Below, in pieces: positions 52,610-63,969 of a DNA stretch of 64,000 bases. A program made the translations under genes and the position numbers. The stretch's first letter is position 1. Each line of letters begins with the position of its first letter. The stretch is from Flaccisagitta enflata. Taxonomy: Eukaryota > Chaetognatha > Sagittoidea > Aphragmophora. The notes below the pieces were generated by a model. The model had not been told where the DNA came from. It ran no database searches and saw only the letters and a list, made by a program, of their open reading frames with translations. The stretch covers positions 60,698,001 through 60,762,000 of the forward strand of contig OZ231126.1 of NCBI GenBank assembly GCA_965153355.1. The letters run 5' to 3'.

Positions 52610-53450
52610 ACAGGATGTGCAAAAAATTTGGCAAAAACATAAAAGCACAAAAACCACACTTCTCGACAGCTCAGTAATACAAAATTTGGGGTATAGCCTC
52701 CTAATTAGTTCTACTAGATGTTAGAATGTGCAGTTTTTAGTTGCGGACACGCAACTCTATAAGAGGCTTTGTCCATCCATCCGTCTGTCCGTTGGTCGGT
52801 CCGTTGGTCCGTAGAGGTGATCGAGTCAAAAAGTGGAAAAATGAGCGTTTTGGATACTTTTTATGTATGATTGTGTATGGAAAGGGGTTTGGGGTGTGGT
52901 TGGGGGTGTGGTTGGGGGTTTGATGCCCCTGCCCAACCGTCCACAACGATATTGTGACCCCGCGTCACTTGTTCATAAGAATGATCTTGGTTGGCAAAGG
53001 AATGAATTTTGCTCTGGTCAAATTTTCCCATTTCACAGAATTTTTATCAGTAAAACAAAGCCGCGGAAATCAATCACTAAGCTTAATATTACATCCAAAT
53101 CAGTATCCAAAAGTGATCAATTCATCGAAGAGTAATCATCACAGAAGCAGTACAGTCATTCTGATTCAAAATTGGCTTCAAAACAATAGTAAAAAATCAA
53201 ATAAAACAATTTGAAAGTCACTATCCATTTTGTTTTGTTAATCCAAATTCATTTTCCCATAACCACCAAAAATGGAGATTTCCTCCTCTCCATTGATTTC
53301 AATTCATGAATTTTTGCTGCCTGTGGGCAAATAAATATATGAAACTAAGCAACCCTCATATCAAAGCTATGTTTTGATTTAAAAAATCATTTGAAAGCAG
53401 TTTAAAACTGTTCTTAGAAAATTTTGCCAAATTTTTTGCACATCCTGTGA
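52610..53450. repeat. Inverted repeat pair flanking a HINE
   Basis: CAGGATGTGCAAAAAATTTG at 52611 is mirrored by its complement ending at 53449. Weaker similarity extends outwards (TTTAAGAAC-type sequence at 52430-52510 and 53590-53640). The pair encloses the HINE at 52739-52974. Confidence 0.55.
52739..52974 (+). mobile_element. HINE element, subfamily B
   Basis: Head AGTTGCGGACACGCAACT plus CTATAAGAGG, GTCC/GTCT/GTTGGTC block; tail GTCCACAACGATATTGTGAC, CCCGCGTCACTTGTT. GTGAC-CCCGC-GTCAC forms the 3' hairpin. Confidence 0.82.
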
Positions 53451-53459
53451 GCATGTATT

Positions 53460-54810
53460 TTTCTACTTTCATCAATCTAAATTCACTTAAAACATTTAAA
53501 TCTGCTACTTTGTTGTATCATTGACATTTTCCTTCATTTTCTCCTTAATAACAAACATAAAACTAAATAAGAATGTTCTTAATTGAAGGTTGAAAAATGT
53601 GTTTAAATTAGGAACAATTTAAGAACGTTCAAGCCTTGAAACTGCTTAAAAGCTTGCTTAAAAAATGACGTTCATATAAAAAAAAGTGTATTCAAAATAC
53701 CGCCAAGTGGTTTTTAGCAATAGGCAAATGTCAAGAAACGGCAAGTGGGCAGAATTAGCCATTTTTTTAGTGATTCAAATTTGACAAGGCTATAGATTAC
53801 TGTATAGCTGATGAAGTAACATTTAGGAATCCATAGAAGAATTTTGTAAACTGAGCTCATTTTTTCTTGCAAATTCGGCTTAATTAGACAGATTTTGAAC
53901 ACAAAACAATACAAAATTAAGCATATTGTAGCAAAAAAATCAATGTGAGAATATTTTTTACTTAAATTATATTTCAAAGCATTAGTGTTAGGATGTTTCA
54001 TAAAAAGAAAAATCAAAATTTCATGAATTTTCGAAAAATCTTTATAAGCGTCATTTTTGGTTGGCTAGGCAGTGCAGCAAAAATTTGTTCCGCCAAACTC
54101 TTCTTTATACTAGTAATGTAGATACTCTTCAACAACTTTCATGCAAAATTTCAGCCAAATCGGAAAACCCATAAAAAAATGCCACTTTTTCATTTCTGGT
54201 AAGTAGGTTGGGCTGGTTGGACTCATCTTCAAAAGACCAAATTTCTTCTCCTGGTCTCTCTTGGTCAAGTCTGTTTTCCCGCAAAAGATCATGGGTGTAG
54301 CTCAAAAGGTTCATGAGATATGGGCATTTTTGGAAATTGGACAAATTGTTTTTTTTTTTCTTCCAAGTTCGCAAAATCTTTACTTCCGCTAACAAGAAAA
54401 TAACCATGATGATCGTCCGATGAGCGTATCAATTCTGCAACACTTTCAGGACCCACAATATTAAATTTCATTGTGACTGAACGCCTAGGGGTTAAAACTT
54501 CAAATTTTCAGTGTAGATTCAAAATTTCATGTTCTTTCATGTGGTGTGATCAGATTTTGAGTAAATTGTGTCGTTTTCACGCCATAGTAGCATATGTATA
54601 GCGTTAGGAAAGCGTTAGGAACAATTCTGAGGGTGTTCGCAAATTGATACGCTCCTTGAAAAAAACTAATTCTCCATTTAGAATCAACATAATAACATGA
54701 AAATGGAGGGAAACGTCCCTCAAGTTGTTTTTGATTGAATGGTAAAAGAAAAAATGCTTAATGTTTAGCAAAATGAGTTTAAAAAAAAATAACATGTTCA
54801 GCTTAAAGAG
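53460..54810. other. Gene-free AT-rich spacer
   Basis: Several short minus-strand ORFs, none with domains or splice-supported structure. Confidence 0.5.
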
Positions 54811-54955
54811 AACAAGGCCGTATACACGAGCCGAAGTCGCGTGCGGGTGGGCAGGAGCGGCGAAAAAGCAAAGTATTACCGACCGACAGACAGACGGACA
54901 GACGGACAGACGGACAGACGGACAGAGTGGGTCATAGAGTCGCGTGCACGCGACT
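54811..54955 (-). mobile_element. HINE element, minimal copy (145 bp)
   Basis: Minus strand: head AGTCGCGTGCACGCGACT, GTCC/GTCT block (four tandem CCGTCTGT units), tail GCACGCGACTTCGG and GGCCTTGTT. It abuts the next element with an 11 bp gap. Confidence 0.85.
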
Positions 54956-55554
54956 AAAAAAAGCAAAACAAGGCCAACACCTATAAGTCGCGTGCACGAC
55001 AAAAATGACTGAACTGACCTGACTCCTTATTCTATCTTTTTATAGAAAATCAGACTTAAACCAGACCCAAACCAGACTCAAACCAGACCAAAACCAGACC
55101 TAAAGCAAACCTAAACCAGACATAAACCAGACATAAACCAGATCTAAACCAGACCTAAACCGGACATAAATCAGACATGAACCAGACTTAAATCAGACTC
55201 AAGCCAGACTCAAGCCAGAATCAAACCAGACTTAAACCTGACTCACTCAAACCAGACTCAAACCAGACTCAAACCAGACTCAAACCAGACTTAAACCAGA
55301 CTCAAACCAGACTCAAACCAGACTCAAACCAGACTCAAACCAGACTCAAACCAGACTCAAACCAGACTCAAACCAGACTCAAACCAGACTCAAACCAGAC
55401 TCAAACCAGACTCAAACCAGACTTAAACCAGACTTAAACCAGACTTAAACCAGACTTAAACCAGACTTAAACCAGACTTAAACCAGACTTAAACCAGACT
55501 TAAACCAGACTTAAACCAGACTTAAACCAGACTTAAACCAGACTTAAACCAGAC

Positions 55555-57575
55555 TTACACCAGACTTACACCAGACTTACACCAGACTTACACCAGACTT
55601 ACACCAGACTTACACCAGACTTACACCAGACTTACACCAGACTTACACCAGACTTACACCAGACTTACACCAGACTTACACCAGACTTACAATTAGACTT
55701 ACACCCAGACTTACACCAGACTTACACCAGACTTACACCAGACTTACACCAGACTTACATAGACCCAGACATACACCAGACTCCCACAACTCAGACTTAC
55801 ACCAGACTTACACCAGACTTTCATACCTCAGACTACACCCAGACTCTACACCAGACTTACACCAGACTTACACCAGACTTACACCAGACTTCTTACACCA
55901 GACTTACACCAGACTTACACCAGACTTACACCAGACTTACACCAGACTTGCACACAGACTTACACCAGACTTACACCAGACTTATACCAGACTTACACCA
56001 GACTTACACCAGACTTACACCAGACTTACACCAGACTTACACCAGACTTACACCAGACTTACACCAGACTTACACCAGACTTACACCAGACTTACACCAG
56101 ACTTACACCAGACTTACACCAGACTTACACCAGACTTACACCAGACTTACACCAGACTTACACCAGACTTACACCAGACTTACACCAGACTTACACCAGA
56201 CTTACACCAGACTTACACCAGACTTACACCAGACTTACACCAGACTTACAACCAGACTTACAACAGACTTACACCAGACTTACACCAGACTTACAACAGA
56301 CTTACAACAGACTTACACCAGACTTACACCAGACTTACACCAGACTTACACCAGACTTACACCAGACTTACACCAGACTTACACCAGACTTACACCAGAC
56401 TTACACCAGACTTACACCAGACTTACACCAGACTTACACCAGACTTACACCAGACTTACACCAGACTTACACCAGACTTACACCAGACTTACACCAGACT
56501 TACACCAGACTTACACCAGACTTACACCAGACTTACACCAGACTTTCACCAGACTTACACCAGACTTACACCAGACTTACACCAGACTTACACCAGACTT
56601 ACACCAGACTTACACCAGACTTACACCAGACTTACACCAGACTTACACCAGACTTACACCAGACTTACACCAGACTTACACCAGACTTACACCAGACTTA
56701 CACCAGACTTACACCAGACTTACACCAGACTTACAACAGACTTACACCAGACTTACACCAGACTTACACCAGACTTACACCAGACTTACACCAGACTTAC
56801 ACCAGACTTACACCAGACTTCTTACACCAGACTTACACCAGACTTACACCAGACTTACACCAGACTTACACCAGACTTACACCAGACTTACACCAGACTT
56901 ACACCAGACTTACACCAGACTTACACCAGACTTACACCAGACTTACACCAGACTTACACCAGACTTACACCAGACTTACACCAGACTTACACCAGACTTA
57001 CACCAGACTTACACCAGACTTACAACCAGACTTACACCAGACTTACACCAGACTTACACCAGACTTACACCAGACTTACACCAGACTTACACCAGACTTA
57101 CACCAGACTTAGACTACACAGACTTACACCAGACTTACACCAGACTTACACCAGACTTACACCAGACTTACACCAGACTTACACCAGACTTACACCAGAC
57201 TTACACCAGACTTACACCAGACTTACACCAGACTTACACCAGACTTACACCAGACTTACACCAGACTTACACCAGACTTACACCAGACTTACACCAGACT
57301 TACACCAGACTTACACCAGACTTACACCAGACTTACACCAGACTTACACCAGACTTACACCAGACTTACACCAGACTTACACCAGACTTACACCAGACTT
57401 ACACCAGACTTTACCAGACTTACACCAGACTTACACCAGACTTACACCAGACTTACACCAGACTTACACCAGACTTACACCAGACTTACACCAGACTTAC
57501 ACCAGACTTATACCAGACTTACACCAGACTTATACCAGACTTATACCAGACTTATACCAGACTTATACCAGACTT
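55555..57575. repeat. 11 bp minisatellite ACCAGACTTAC, roughly 180 copies
   Basis: Highly homogeneous for 2 kb with rare ACAACAG or TTT variants and occasional small indels. Because 11 is prime to 3, the unit reads as an 11-residue peptide repeat (about TYTRLTPDLHQ) in every frame; this is not coding evidence. Confidence 0.97.
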
Positions 57576-57825
57576 AAACCCGACTTAAACCAGCCGACTT
57601 AAACCAGCCGACTTAAACCAGCCGACTTAAACCAGCCGACTTAAACCAGCCGACTTTAACCAGCCGACTTTAACCAGCCGACTTTAACCAGCCGACTTTA
57701 ACCAGCCGACTTTAACCAGCCGACTTTAACCAGCCGACTTTAACCAGCCGACTTTAACCAGCCGACTTTAACCAGCCGACTTTAACCAGCCGACTTTAAC
57801 CAGCCGACTTTAACCAGCCGACTTT

Positions 57826-58440
57826 AACCAGCAGACTTTAACCAGCAGACTTTAACCAGCAGACTTTAACCAGCAGACTTTAACCAGCAGACTTTAACCA
57901 GCAGACTTTAACCAGCAGACTTTAACCAGCAGACTTTAACCAGCAGACTTTAACCAGCAGACTTTAACCAGCAGACTTTAACCAGCAGACTTTAACCAGC
58001 AGACTTTAACCAGCAGACTTTAACCAGCAGACTTTAACCAGCAGACTTTAACCAGCAGACTTTAACCAGCAGACTTTAACCAGCAGACTTTAACCAGCAG
58101 ACTTTAACCAGCAGACTTTAACCAGCAGACTTTAACCAGCAGACTTTAACCAGCAGACTTTAACCAGCAGACTTTAACCAGCAGACTTTAACCAGCAGAC
58201 TTTAACCAGCAGACTTTAACCAGCAGACTTTAACCAGCAGACTTTAACCAGCAGACTTTAACCAGCAGACTTTAACCAGCAGACTTTAACCAGCAGACTT
58301 TAACCAGCAGACTTTAACCAGCAGACTTTAACCAGCAGACTTTAACCAGCAGACTTTAACCAGCAGACTTTAACCAGCAGACTTTAACCAGCAGACTTAA
58401 ACCAGCAGACTTAAACCAGCAGACTTAAACCAGCAGACTT
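57826..58440. repeat. 14 bp minisatellite ACCAGCAGACTTTA, about 42 copies
   Basis: Nearly perfect; grades from ACCAGCCGACTTTA units upstream and into ACCAGCAGACTTAA at its end. Confidence 0.97.
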
Positions 58441-58880
58441 GCAATGACATATATGACAAAAACATACCAAAAAACATAGATGACCATAACATACCAAAAA
58501 ACATAAATGACCAAAAAAAAAAAAAAGAAAAAAAAAAAAAAAAACCAAAAACCCAAAACCACATACCAAAATTAACAAAAACCCAAAAACCAAAAAAAAA
58601 AAACAAGAACCAAAAAACTATGTTAAATGACCAAAAATGTCCTGAAATGTTCCAAAATGACTTAAAAAGACTTAAAACTATTTTAAATGCCCATAAATGA
58701 CACAAATGACTTAAATGAACAAAGTGACATAAATGATCAAAAATGACCAAGAATGAATAAAAGCAACCAAAAATGACCAAAAGCAACCAAAAATGACCAA
58801 AAACAACAAAACGATGACTCAAAATAACTCCAGACGACCCAAATTGACCAAAAATGACGCAAAAAAGCAAAGTGTTACCA

Positions 58881-59110
58881 AAAACTTCAAAAGCCAAAAA
58901 ATAACTTAGAGTGACTTAGAATGACTTGTAATGACTTTAAATGACTTAAAATAACTTAGAATGACTAAGAATGACCTAAAATGACTTATAATAACATAAA
59001 ATGACAAAAATGACAAAAAATGACAAAATGATTTAAGTGACTAAAATTAACTGAAAATGACTGGAAATGACTTAAAATGACTTAAAATGACATAAAATAC
59101 CCTAAAATGA
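58881..59110. repeat. AATGACTTA-type decamer array
   Basis: Variants of AAAATGACTTAA and GAATGACTTA, as in HINE bodies at 4430-4610; probably the body of an adjoining, end-less HINE copy. Confidence 0.75.
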
Positions 59111-59188
59111 TGTAAAACTGTGGGATTGATAATGGTCGATGAAAACTCATAATATCATGTGATAAGACATTTTTTTATTTGTTTTGCT

Positions 59189-59488
59189 CAGGCCTGTATA
59201 TTGGGGGAGGGGATATAATCAAAGGGTTTGGAGATGGGGGGGAAAAATGCGAGGGGAAAAAAGAAAAAAAGAGAAAAAAAGAAAATTTGGGGAAAATAAA
59301 ACTTTTGGCAGTACCAAATCATAAAAATGGATTTGTAAAACACAATTTAACACTATTTAAACCTTTAAAACATTGTTTTATTGCTATATGGGGAAGAAAA
59401 TCATAGATTTTGTAAAGCGACGCGGGGAAGAAAATCAAAGGCAGGGGAGGGAAACTAATCAAAGATCATAGCACTATATACATCCCTG
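59189..59488. mobile_element. hAT-type MITE, 300 bp, perfect 8 bp target duplication
   Basis: Starts CAGGCCTGTATAT and ends ATATACATCCCTG; GTTTTGCT lies on both sides (59181-59188, 59489-59496). It is related in its interior to 17303-17800, in opposite orientation (TTTGGAGATG, CAAAGGG). Confidence 0.85.
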
Positions 59489-59499
59489 GTTTTGCTTGC

Positions 59500-60170
59500 T
59501 GTTTTCTAATGGAGACAAAATGGAGACAAGCCAAAAAAAGCCCTTTGACAAAATTTTCAGACCCCCTAGGGGTAGGGATGGTCACAAAAAATAGTTTGAA
59601 ATTATGCACTGGGTAGTTAAAAATGTCTTGGAACCATTTTATTTGTATGTGATGATGTACCTAAATCTTGGGCTAACGTAGATTGGTAGAAAGTCGGGCC
59701 CTCCAGTTGCGGAACCGTGACGTTGCCAATACTCCATATGGACCTCCTGAACTGGCATTCAGCTTTAAAAAACTCTTTCTTATGGCGCCTTTTGAAAAAA
59801 ATCCATAATTGACTATTTTTCCTCGTATTTTGGATTCAGAATTTTTAGGGTTGTTTGAAAATCTTTTCAGTTAGCATATTTGAATTCCTGAGAATTTCCT
59901 TTTATCTGATTGGTCGCACTATTAATTTTTAAGGACAATAAAATTTTTAGTTTTTAAGCGGCTGTTACTAAAAGGCATTAAAATATACTATCTAAAAAAA
60001 TTTTCTAATAACCCTCTAAAATCTGGGCGCAAAAAAGGATGAAAAACTGTGTGCAAAATAAGATGAAAAACTATCAATTATAGATTTTTCTAAAAGGCGC
60101 CACAAGAAAGATTTCCTTGAAACTTTATCCTAATCCAAAAAATCTATCCTGGGTGTTAACAAGTAGAAAA
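59500..60170. other. Spacer with a foldback element
   Basis: 59778-60113 has inverted arms (TATGGCGCCTTTTGAAAAAA at left; complement of TGGCGCCTTTTAGAAAAATC at right; TAATTGACTATTTTTC / GAAAAACTATCAATTA). No gene. Confidence 0.65.
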
Positions 60171-60213
60171 TGCAGAGTGATACTAAAACCTGGCGGTAGT
60201 TAGAACGAATGGT

Positions 60214-60224
<11 letters not shown>

Positions 60225-60307
<83 letters not shown>
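60225..60307. repeat. (GA)n microsatellite
   Basis: GA run with an AAAGAG-rich start. Confidence 0.95.
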
Positions 60308-60309
<2 letters not shown>

Positions 60310-60397
60310 ATGGGATTACTTAGTTCATTGAGATCATGAGATAGGCTCCCCACTGACCATGTAGACGAAACCAAATAGTCCAAATAATCAAGTTTCT

Positions 60398-60552
60398 TGT
60401 CGCGTGCTCGTGCTATTTCGGTTAGTCGGTCCCTAACGCAATGCTTTTTAAACGTTTAAGGGTGTTTTTCACATCACTGCTCCTGCACAAATACTAGGTT
60501 TTTTTTTTCACCTTCCCTTCACACCCACACACCTTGTATCCAGCCTCGTTTG
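60398..60552 (+). mobile_element. HINE element, degenerate
   Basis: GTCGCGTGCTCGTGCTATTTC, GTCGGTCC remnant, tail CACACACCTTGTATCCAGCC then TCGTTTG. Recognisable but decayed. Confidence 0.55.
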
Positions 60553-60864
60553 TTTTGTAGTTGTGTGCACATAACTTCCTAGAACGCTCCGGACTACCTG
60601 CACGTGCCTTGGTTAACTGAGTTTACAGCTTAGTTGTTTTCCAGAATTAGATCTTTCTCATGATAGTGCAGTTGAAAGTTTGACCCCATGTTGATTAAAA
60701 AGCGCCTTAGGCAGATAAGCTCGCCTGTCTCATCATCTAAATTAGCGATCTTCTGAAATTTTTCATCCAACTGTAACGACGGATTTTCTTGACATGAATA
60801 GATTAAAATGAAACATAGTCATAAGTATATTGACTAACTGAATAACATCATTTTCAGTGCAATT

Positions 60865-63333
60865 TTACAACGCACAATTGTGCGCTATGAGCTCATTATC
60901 ATACAATAACTTTACGCAGCATTTGGGACACGACACAGTGGGCAAATACTGGTGCTTTTCAAAGAAATGAATGGCCAGTTCCCTGACATTACCGTCAAAA
61001 GTCTCTTCGCAATCAAGGGGACAATTTTCATTAACATCGTACTCATTCAAATGTTCCCAAAGGTGACTTCTAAAATTGTCTAGAGAACCGTCAAAAAACA
61101 CGGTCTCGCTTAGGCAGAAGTAACACAAAGTCACGATGGAATTGGGATCGAATCCGCTTCCGGAAGCGGCATTCCCGATAGACTGTTGATCCGTACTCCC
61201 CGCATTGGAAATGGGATAATTAGACTCGGAGATTTCAGCCATGTTCGGTTTGACGTCCACGTTATAATCACCCTCTTTCGAGCTCCCAGATAGGGAGGAG
61301 AAATCATTCTCACTGATTAGAACCGTTTCACCAGTAGGCCGCGTCGTCTTTACCCACTTTTTCGAATGTAAATAAGAAGAAAACTCGGCACCTGGCGCAT
61401 CCACGGCCGCTTGGCCCTCTACACCGGAGCTGCCATCTGGATCTCCAAGCGCGTCTCCGACATCATCCTCGTCGTCAAGATAAGACTTCGTATCGTCAGT
61501 ATCATCCCCGTCGTTCTCCAACTTCACCTCCCTTTTGACCTCAATGAAGAGATCGCCAAACTCCTCAGGCGACCCAAAGTCGTCCGAAGAACCTTCAGAA
61601 CTCCTGGCCTCCACAGCGCCACCATTGGCTTCCTCCGCAGTTAACGAGGATTCATCTTGTTCATGTCCCTCTTCTCCCTCATCCATCTCCGCCGCATCTC
61701 CCACCGCCACCTCTTCCTCATCGAAATCTCCCTCTATCGCAGACTGTCCCCCAGATGCCATCGATAATTCCTGGTGGCTGTTAATTCGTTTAATTTTCCG
61801 AACGCTGCCGTGATGCACCCGTTCAGGGCCCAATACTTCCCTCCGTTTCCTCTTCTTCACTCTGTCGTAGATGTTACTGGCAGCGACGCTCACGGCATCG
61901 GACATCGGACATCTGTTCATACCACGTGGAGCCCTTCTCCCCGTTCCGGTTCCAGCCTTATTGCGAGTGCGTGTCGTCGGACGTCTCGAAGCCGCTGGGG
62001 GAGGTAGCTCGTCTTCTCCATCTACCTTCTTCGCTTTACGACGGTTTCTGCGACTTGATCCTTTTTGAGCAGTTCCGTCATGTTCGTCGCAGGGCGCACA
62101 ACTATCCTCATACATATCAGCCGGTTCAGTTGATTTCGACGCTACAGCAGCGCCATTTTCGATTACATTATCTCGCTTAGTGGATAGGACAGGAGCAACG
62201 GCAGGGACATTTTTCAGGGAATAAGCAGTGTCCTCAAGCGCGCCGACCACGGAATTGTCATTGATCTCGGCGGGACTATCCTCAGTGCTATTGTCAAGGG
62301 TCCCTCCAAACAAATTCGGAGCGCCCTTGGCAGCTTTGTTGTCGTCAGAAGCGACGGGTTCATTTTTCTTTCCTTGTTTCTTCCTCGTTTGGACCTTTTT
62401 CTTTCGCGGCGGAGCAGCGGGTTTTCGTTTATTCTGCGATAGAGTCGGTGCTTGACCAGAAAGTTGTTCATCTTCAGTCTCAGGTTGTGCGATGTCATCA
62501 TTGGCGTTCTCGCTTTGTTGTTCCTCCGAATTAGACCTCTTGTCCTCCGAATTGTTATCAAAGTTGTTGGCCAAGTCGACAGGAGACGCCTCCGCGTAAT
62601 CGGAGGCTTTCGAGGCACCTGATTTCAATGAAAACGAAGCTAAAGAAAATGACGGAACAATTGCCTCATTTGTGTCACAGTATTCCTCTTAATAAAGATA
62701 ACGATACGATCCGGAAGGCTACTGCAGGTGACTGAGCGATTTAGCCGTCAAGTGCCGCATCTCAAAAGACAATCTGAGAAAACGATCAAAGTCACTCTCA
62801 GACAACTTGGTAGCGAAAGGTCACTGATCAATACTGAATGGTTACAATACACACCCGCGTCTGTTTCCTTGGTAGCTTCCTCTGAGCTGACAGCATCATT
62901 CGAGCGGTCAACAACGGCAACCGCAGGAGGCGGTCTTGGCGTTGATCTGAACGCCGTGAAAAAGTTTGGTGGAGCAGTAACTCTGACTTTCTTCCAATAA
63001 TCGTAGAATTCCTGTGCCGCGGGTGTCGACTCAACGTCGACTGCCTAAAGAAAGCAATGAGGACATCTATTTGATTGAAGCCAAGGTCACTTTTGCCATG
63101 TCACTGACGCATACGTATCATATGCACATCCACAACCCAAGTTTTTACTTCATCCTGATGTTGAATCCGGAGATGATGCTTCAAAAGTTTTGGATCGCAC
63201 AAGGAAATCTTGCAGTGAGAACATTGAAAAGTAGAGATCTTGCGACAAAATTCCTGCTGGAATTTAAAGATAGCCGCGTACTGCGGAAGCTGGGATAAGA
63301 CGGACATTTCGAGATGCCCCCAAAAATATGTCC
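60865..63333 (-). CDS. C2H2 zinc-finger protein with long acidic/basic linker, about 700 aa
   Basis: Exons: (63333 or start ATG at 63307)-63149, 63044-62855, 62618-60865. With the ATG at 63307 the frame gives 701 codons including the stop. Residues 29-50 are a classic C2H2 finger (FQCSHCK..., C-x2-C-x12-H-x4-H). Exon 2 encodes FYDYWKKVRVTAPPNFF and a Pro-rich stretch. Exon 3 begins with a disordered Ser/Asn/Glu-rich part with Lys-rich nuclear-localisation-like clusters (KRKPAAPPRKKK, RRNRRKAKK, KKRKRRE), then long acidic runs. The last 90 residues carry three further Cys/His fingers (CYFC...HLWEH, CPLDC...H, CPKCCVK...H), the last two irregular. A nuclear DNA- or RNA-binding role is inferred. 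An alternative 5' end uses acceptor CCAG at 63334 joined to an exon at 63969-63813; phases match (1+2), giving a longer N terminus. No named orthologue recognised. Confidence 0.78.
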
Positions 63334-63499
63334 CTGGATTTCAAGTAAAATGGCAGACGTAGCTCGATGAATTCCTGTTATCGAACCAGCATTTCGGCTT
63401 GGTGTAATTAACTCGACTCAAGCTCAACCGGTTTTGATAAGAGAAGTGGAGAGAAAAATGCGGGTTGGTTGATGAGCTTATCTCGCGAAGCAGATGTCT

Positions 63500-63625
63500 C
63501 TCGACCATATCCTGAGTCGGCACTCTTGATTGCCAGATCATAGACAACATTCAACATTCGACCATTCGACCATATCCTGAGTCGGCACTCTTGATTGCCA
63601 GATCATAGACAACATTCAACATTCC
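63500..63625. repeat. 65 bp tandem duplication upstream of the C2H2 gene
   Basis: CGACCATATCCTGAGTCGGC through CATAGACAACATTCAACATT occurs at 63502 and again at 63567, nearly identical. Confidence 0.9.
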
Positions 63626-63812
63626 TTCTTCGGGAGTTATACAATTTTCAGCTAATCAGGAACTCAAAAAGTGTCAGATTTCCCTCATACAGTAGGCCGT
63701 AGACATACAGGTTTGACAAAGAAGCGACGGTCTTTTGTTTCTGTGGGCTTTCTCTCACTATGGTAACCACTAAAACATATTTCCAGAATTATTCTGAGAA
63801 TGTCCCTCTTAC

Positions 63813-63969
63813 TTAAGCGGAATATGAAATCTCCATAGTTCAAATGCAAACCATAAACAGTCCCAGTTTCATGGATGACAAATTTTAATCGGAGCAAGAT
63901 GATGAGCGGACGGATGGAGAACGGCAATCCGCCCCGGTCAGTCGTGAAGGGGGACGTCATGATGAGCAA
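63813..63969 (-). CDS. Possible 5' coding exon of the C2H2 zinc-finger gene
   Basis: Two in-frame ATGs (63969, 63960) open a frame that includes IHETGTVYGLHLNYGDFIF, and a TTAA-GTAAGA donor ends it at 63813 in phase 1. This fits the phase-2 acceptor at 63334. No independent support; it could instead belong to a gene extending beyond the window, or be chance. Confidence 0.3.

Larger units (their letters stand above)
54967..58880 (-). mobile_element. HINE element expanded by minisatellites, head missing
   Basis: Minus strand: tail TTGGCCTTGTT and GTCGTGCACGCGACTTATAG at 54967-54998. The arrays follow: 11-mers ACCAGACTCAA/ACCAGACTTAA (about 55050-55555), ACCAGACTTAC (about 55555-57575), 14-mers ACCAGCCGACTTTA (about 57590-57825) and ACCAGCAGACTTTA (about 57826-58440), then AAATGACC-type repeats to about 58880. 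The last part (GTAACACTTTGC, GGGTCGTCTGGAGTTATTT on minus) matches the region just after the head in the 461-2070 copy, but the hairpin and GTCY block are absent. Confidence 0.8.

Noticed and set aside
52741-53214. Plus-strand ORFs of 60-90 codons
   Set aside because: They run through a HINE and its flank.
55948-57588. 546-codon plus-strand ORF of TYTRLTPDLHQ repeats
   Set aside because: It is the 11 bp minisatellite; a unit not divisible by three and lacking a stop yields an 11-residue repeat in all frames.
55050-58440. CRISPR-like array
   Set aside because: Units are contiguous without spacers and the host is eukaryotic; this is minisatellite DNA.
58397-58897. 166-codon hydrophobic minus-strand ORF
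   Set aside because: Phe/Trp/Gly-rich translation of AAATGACC repeats and A-runs; not a membrane protein.
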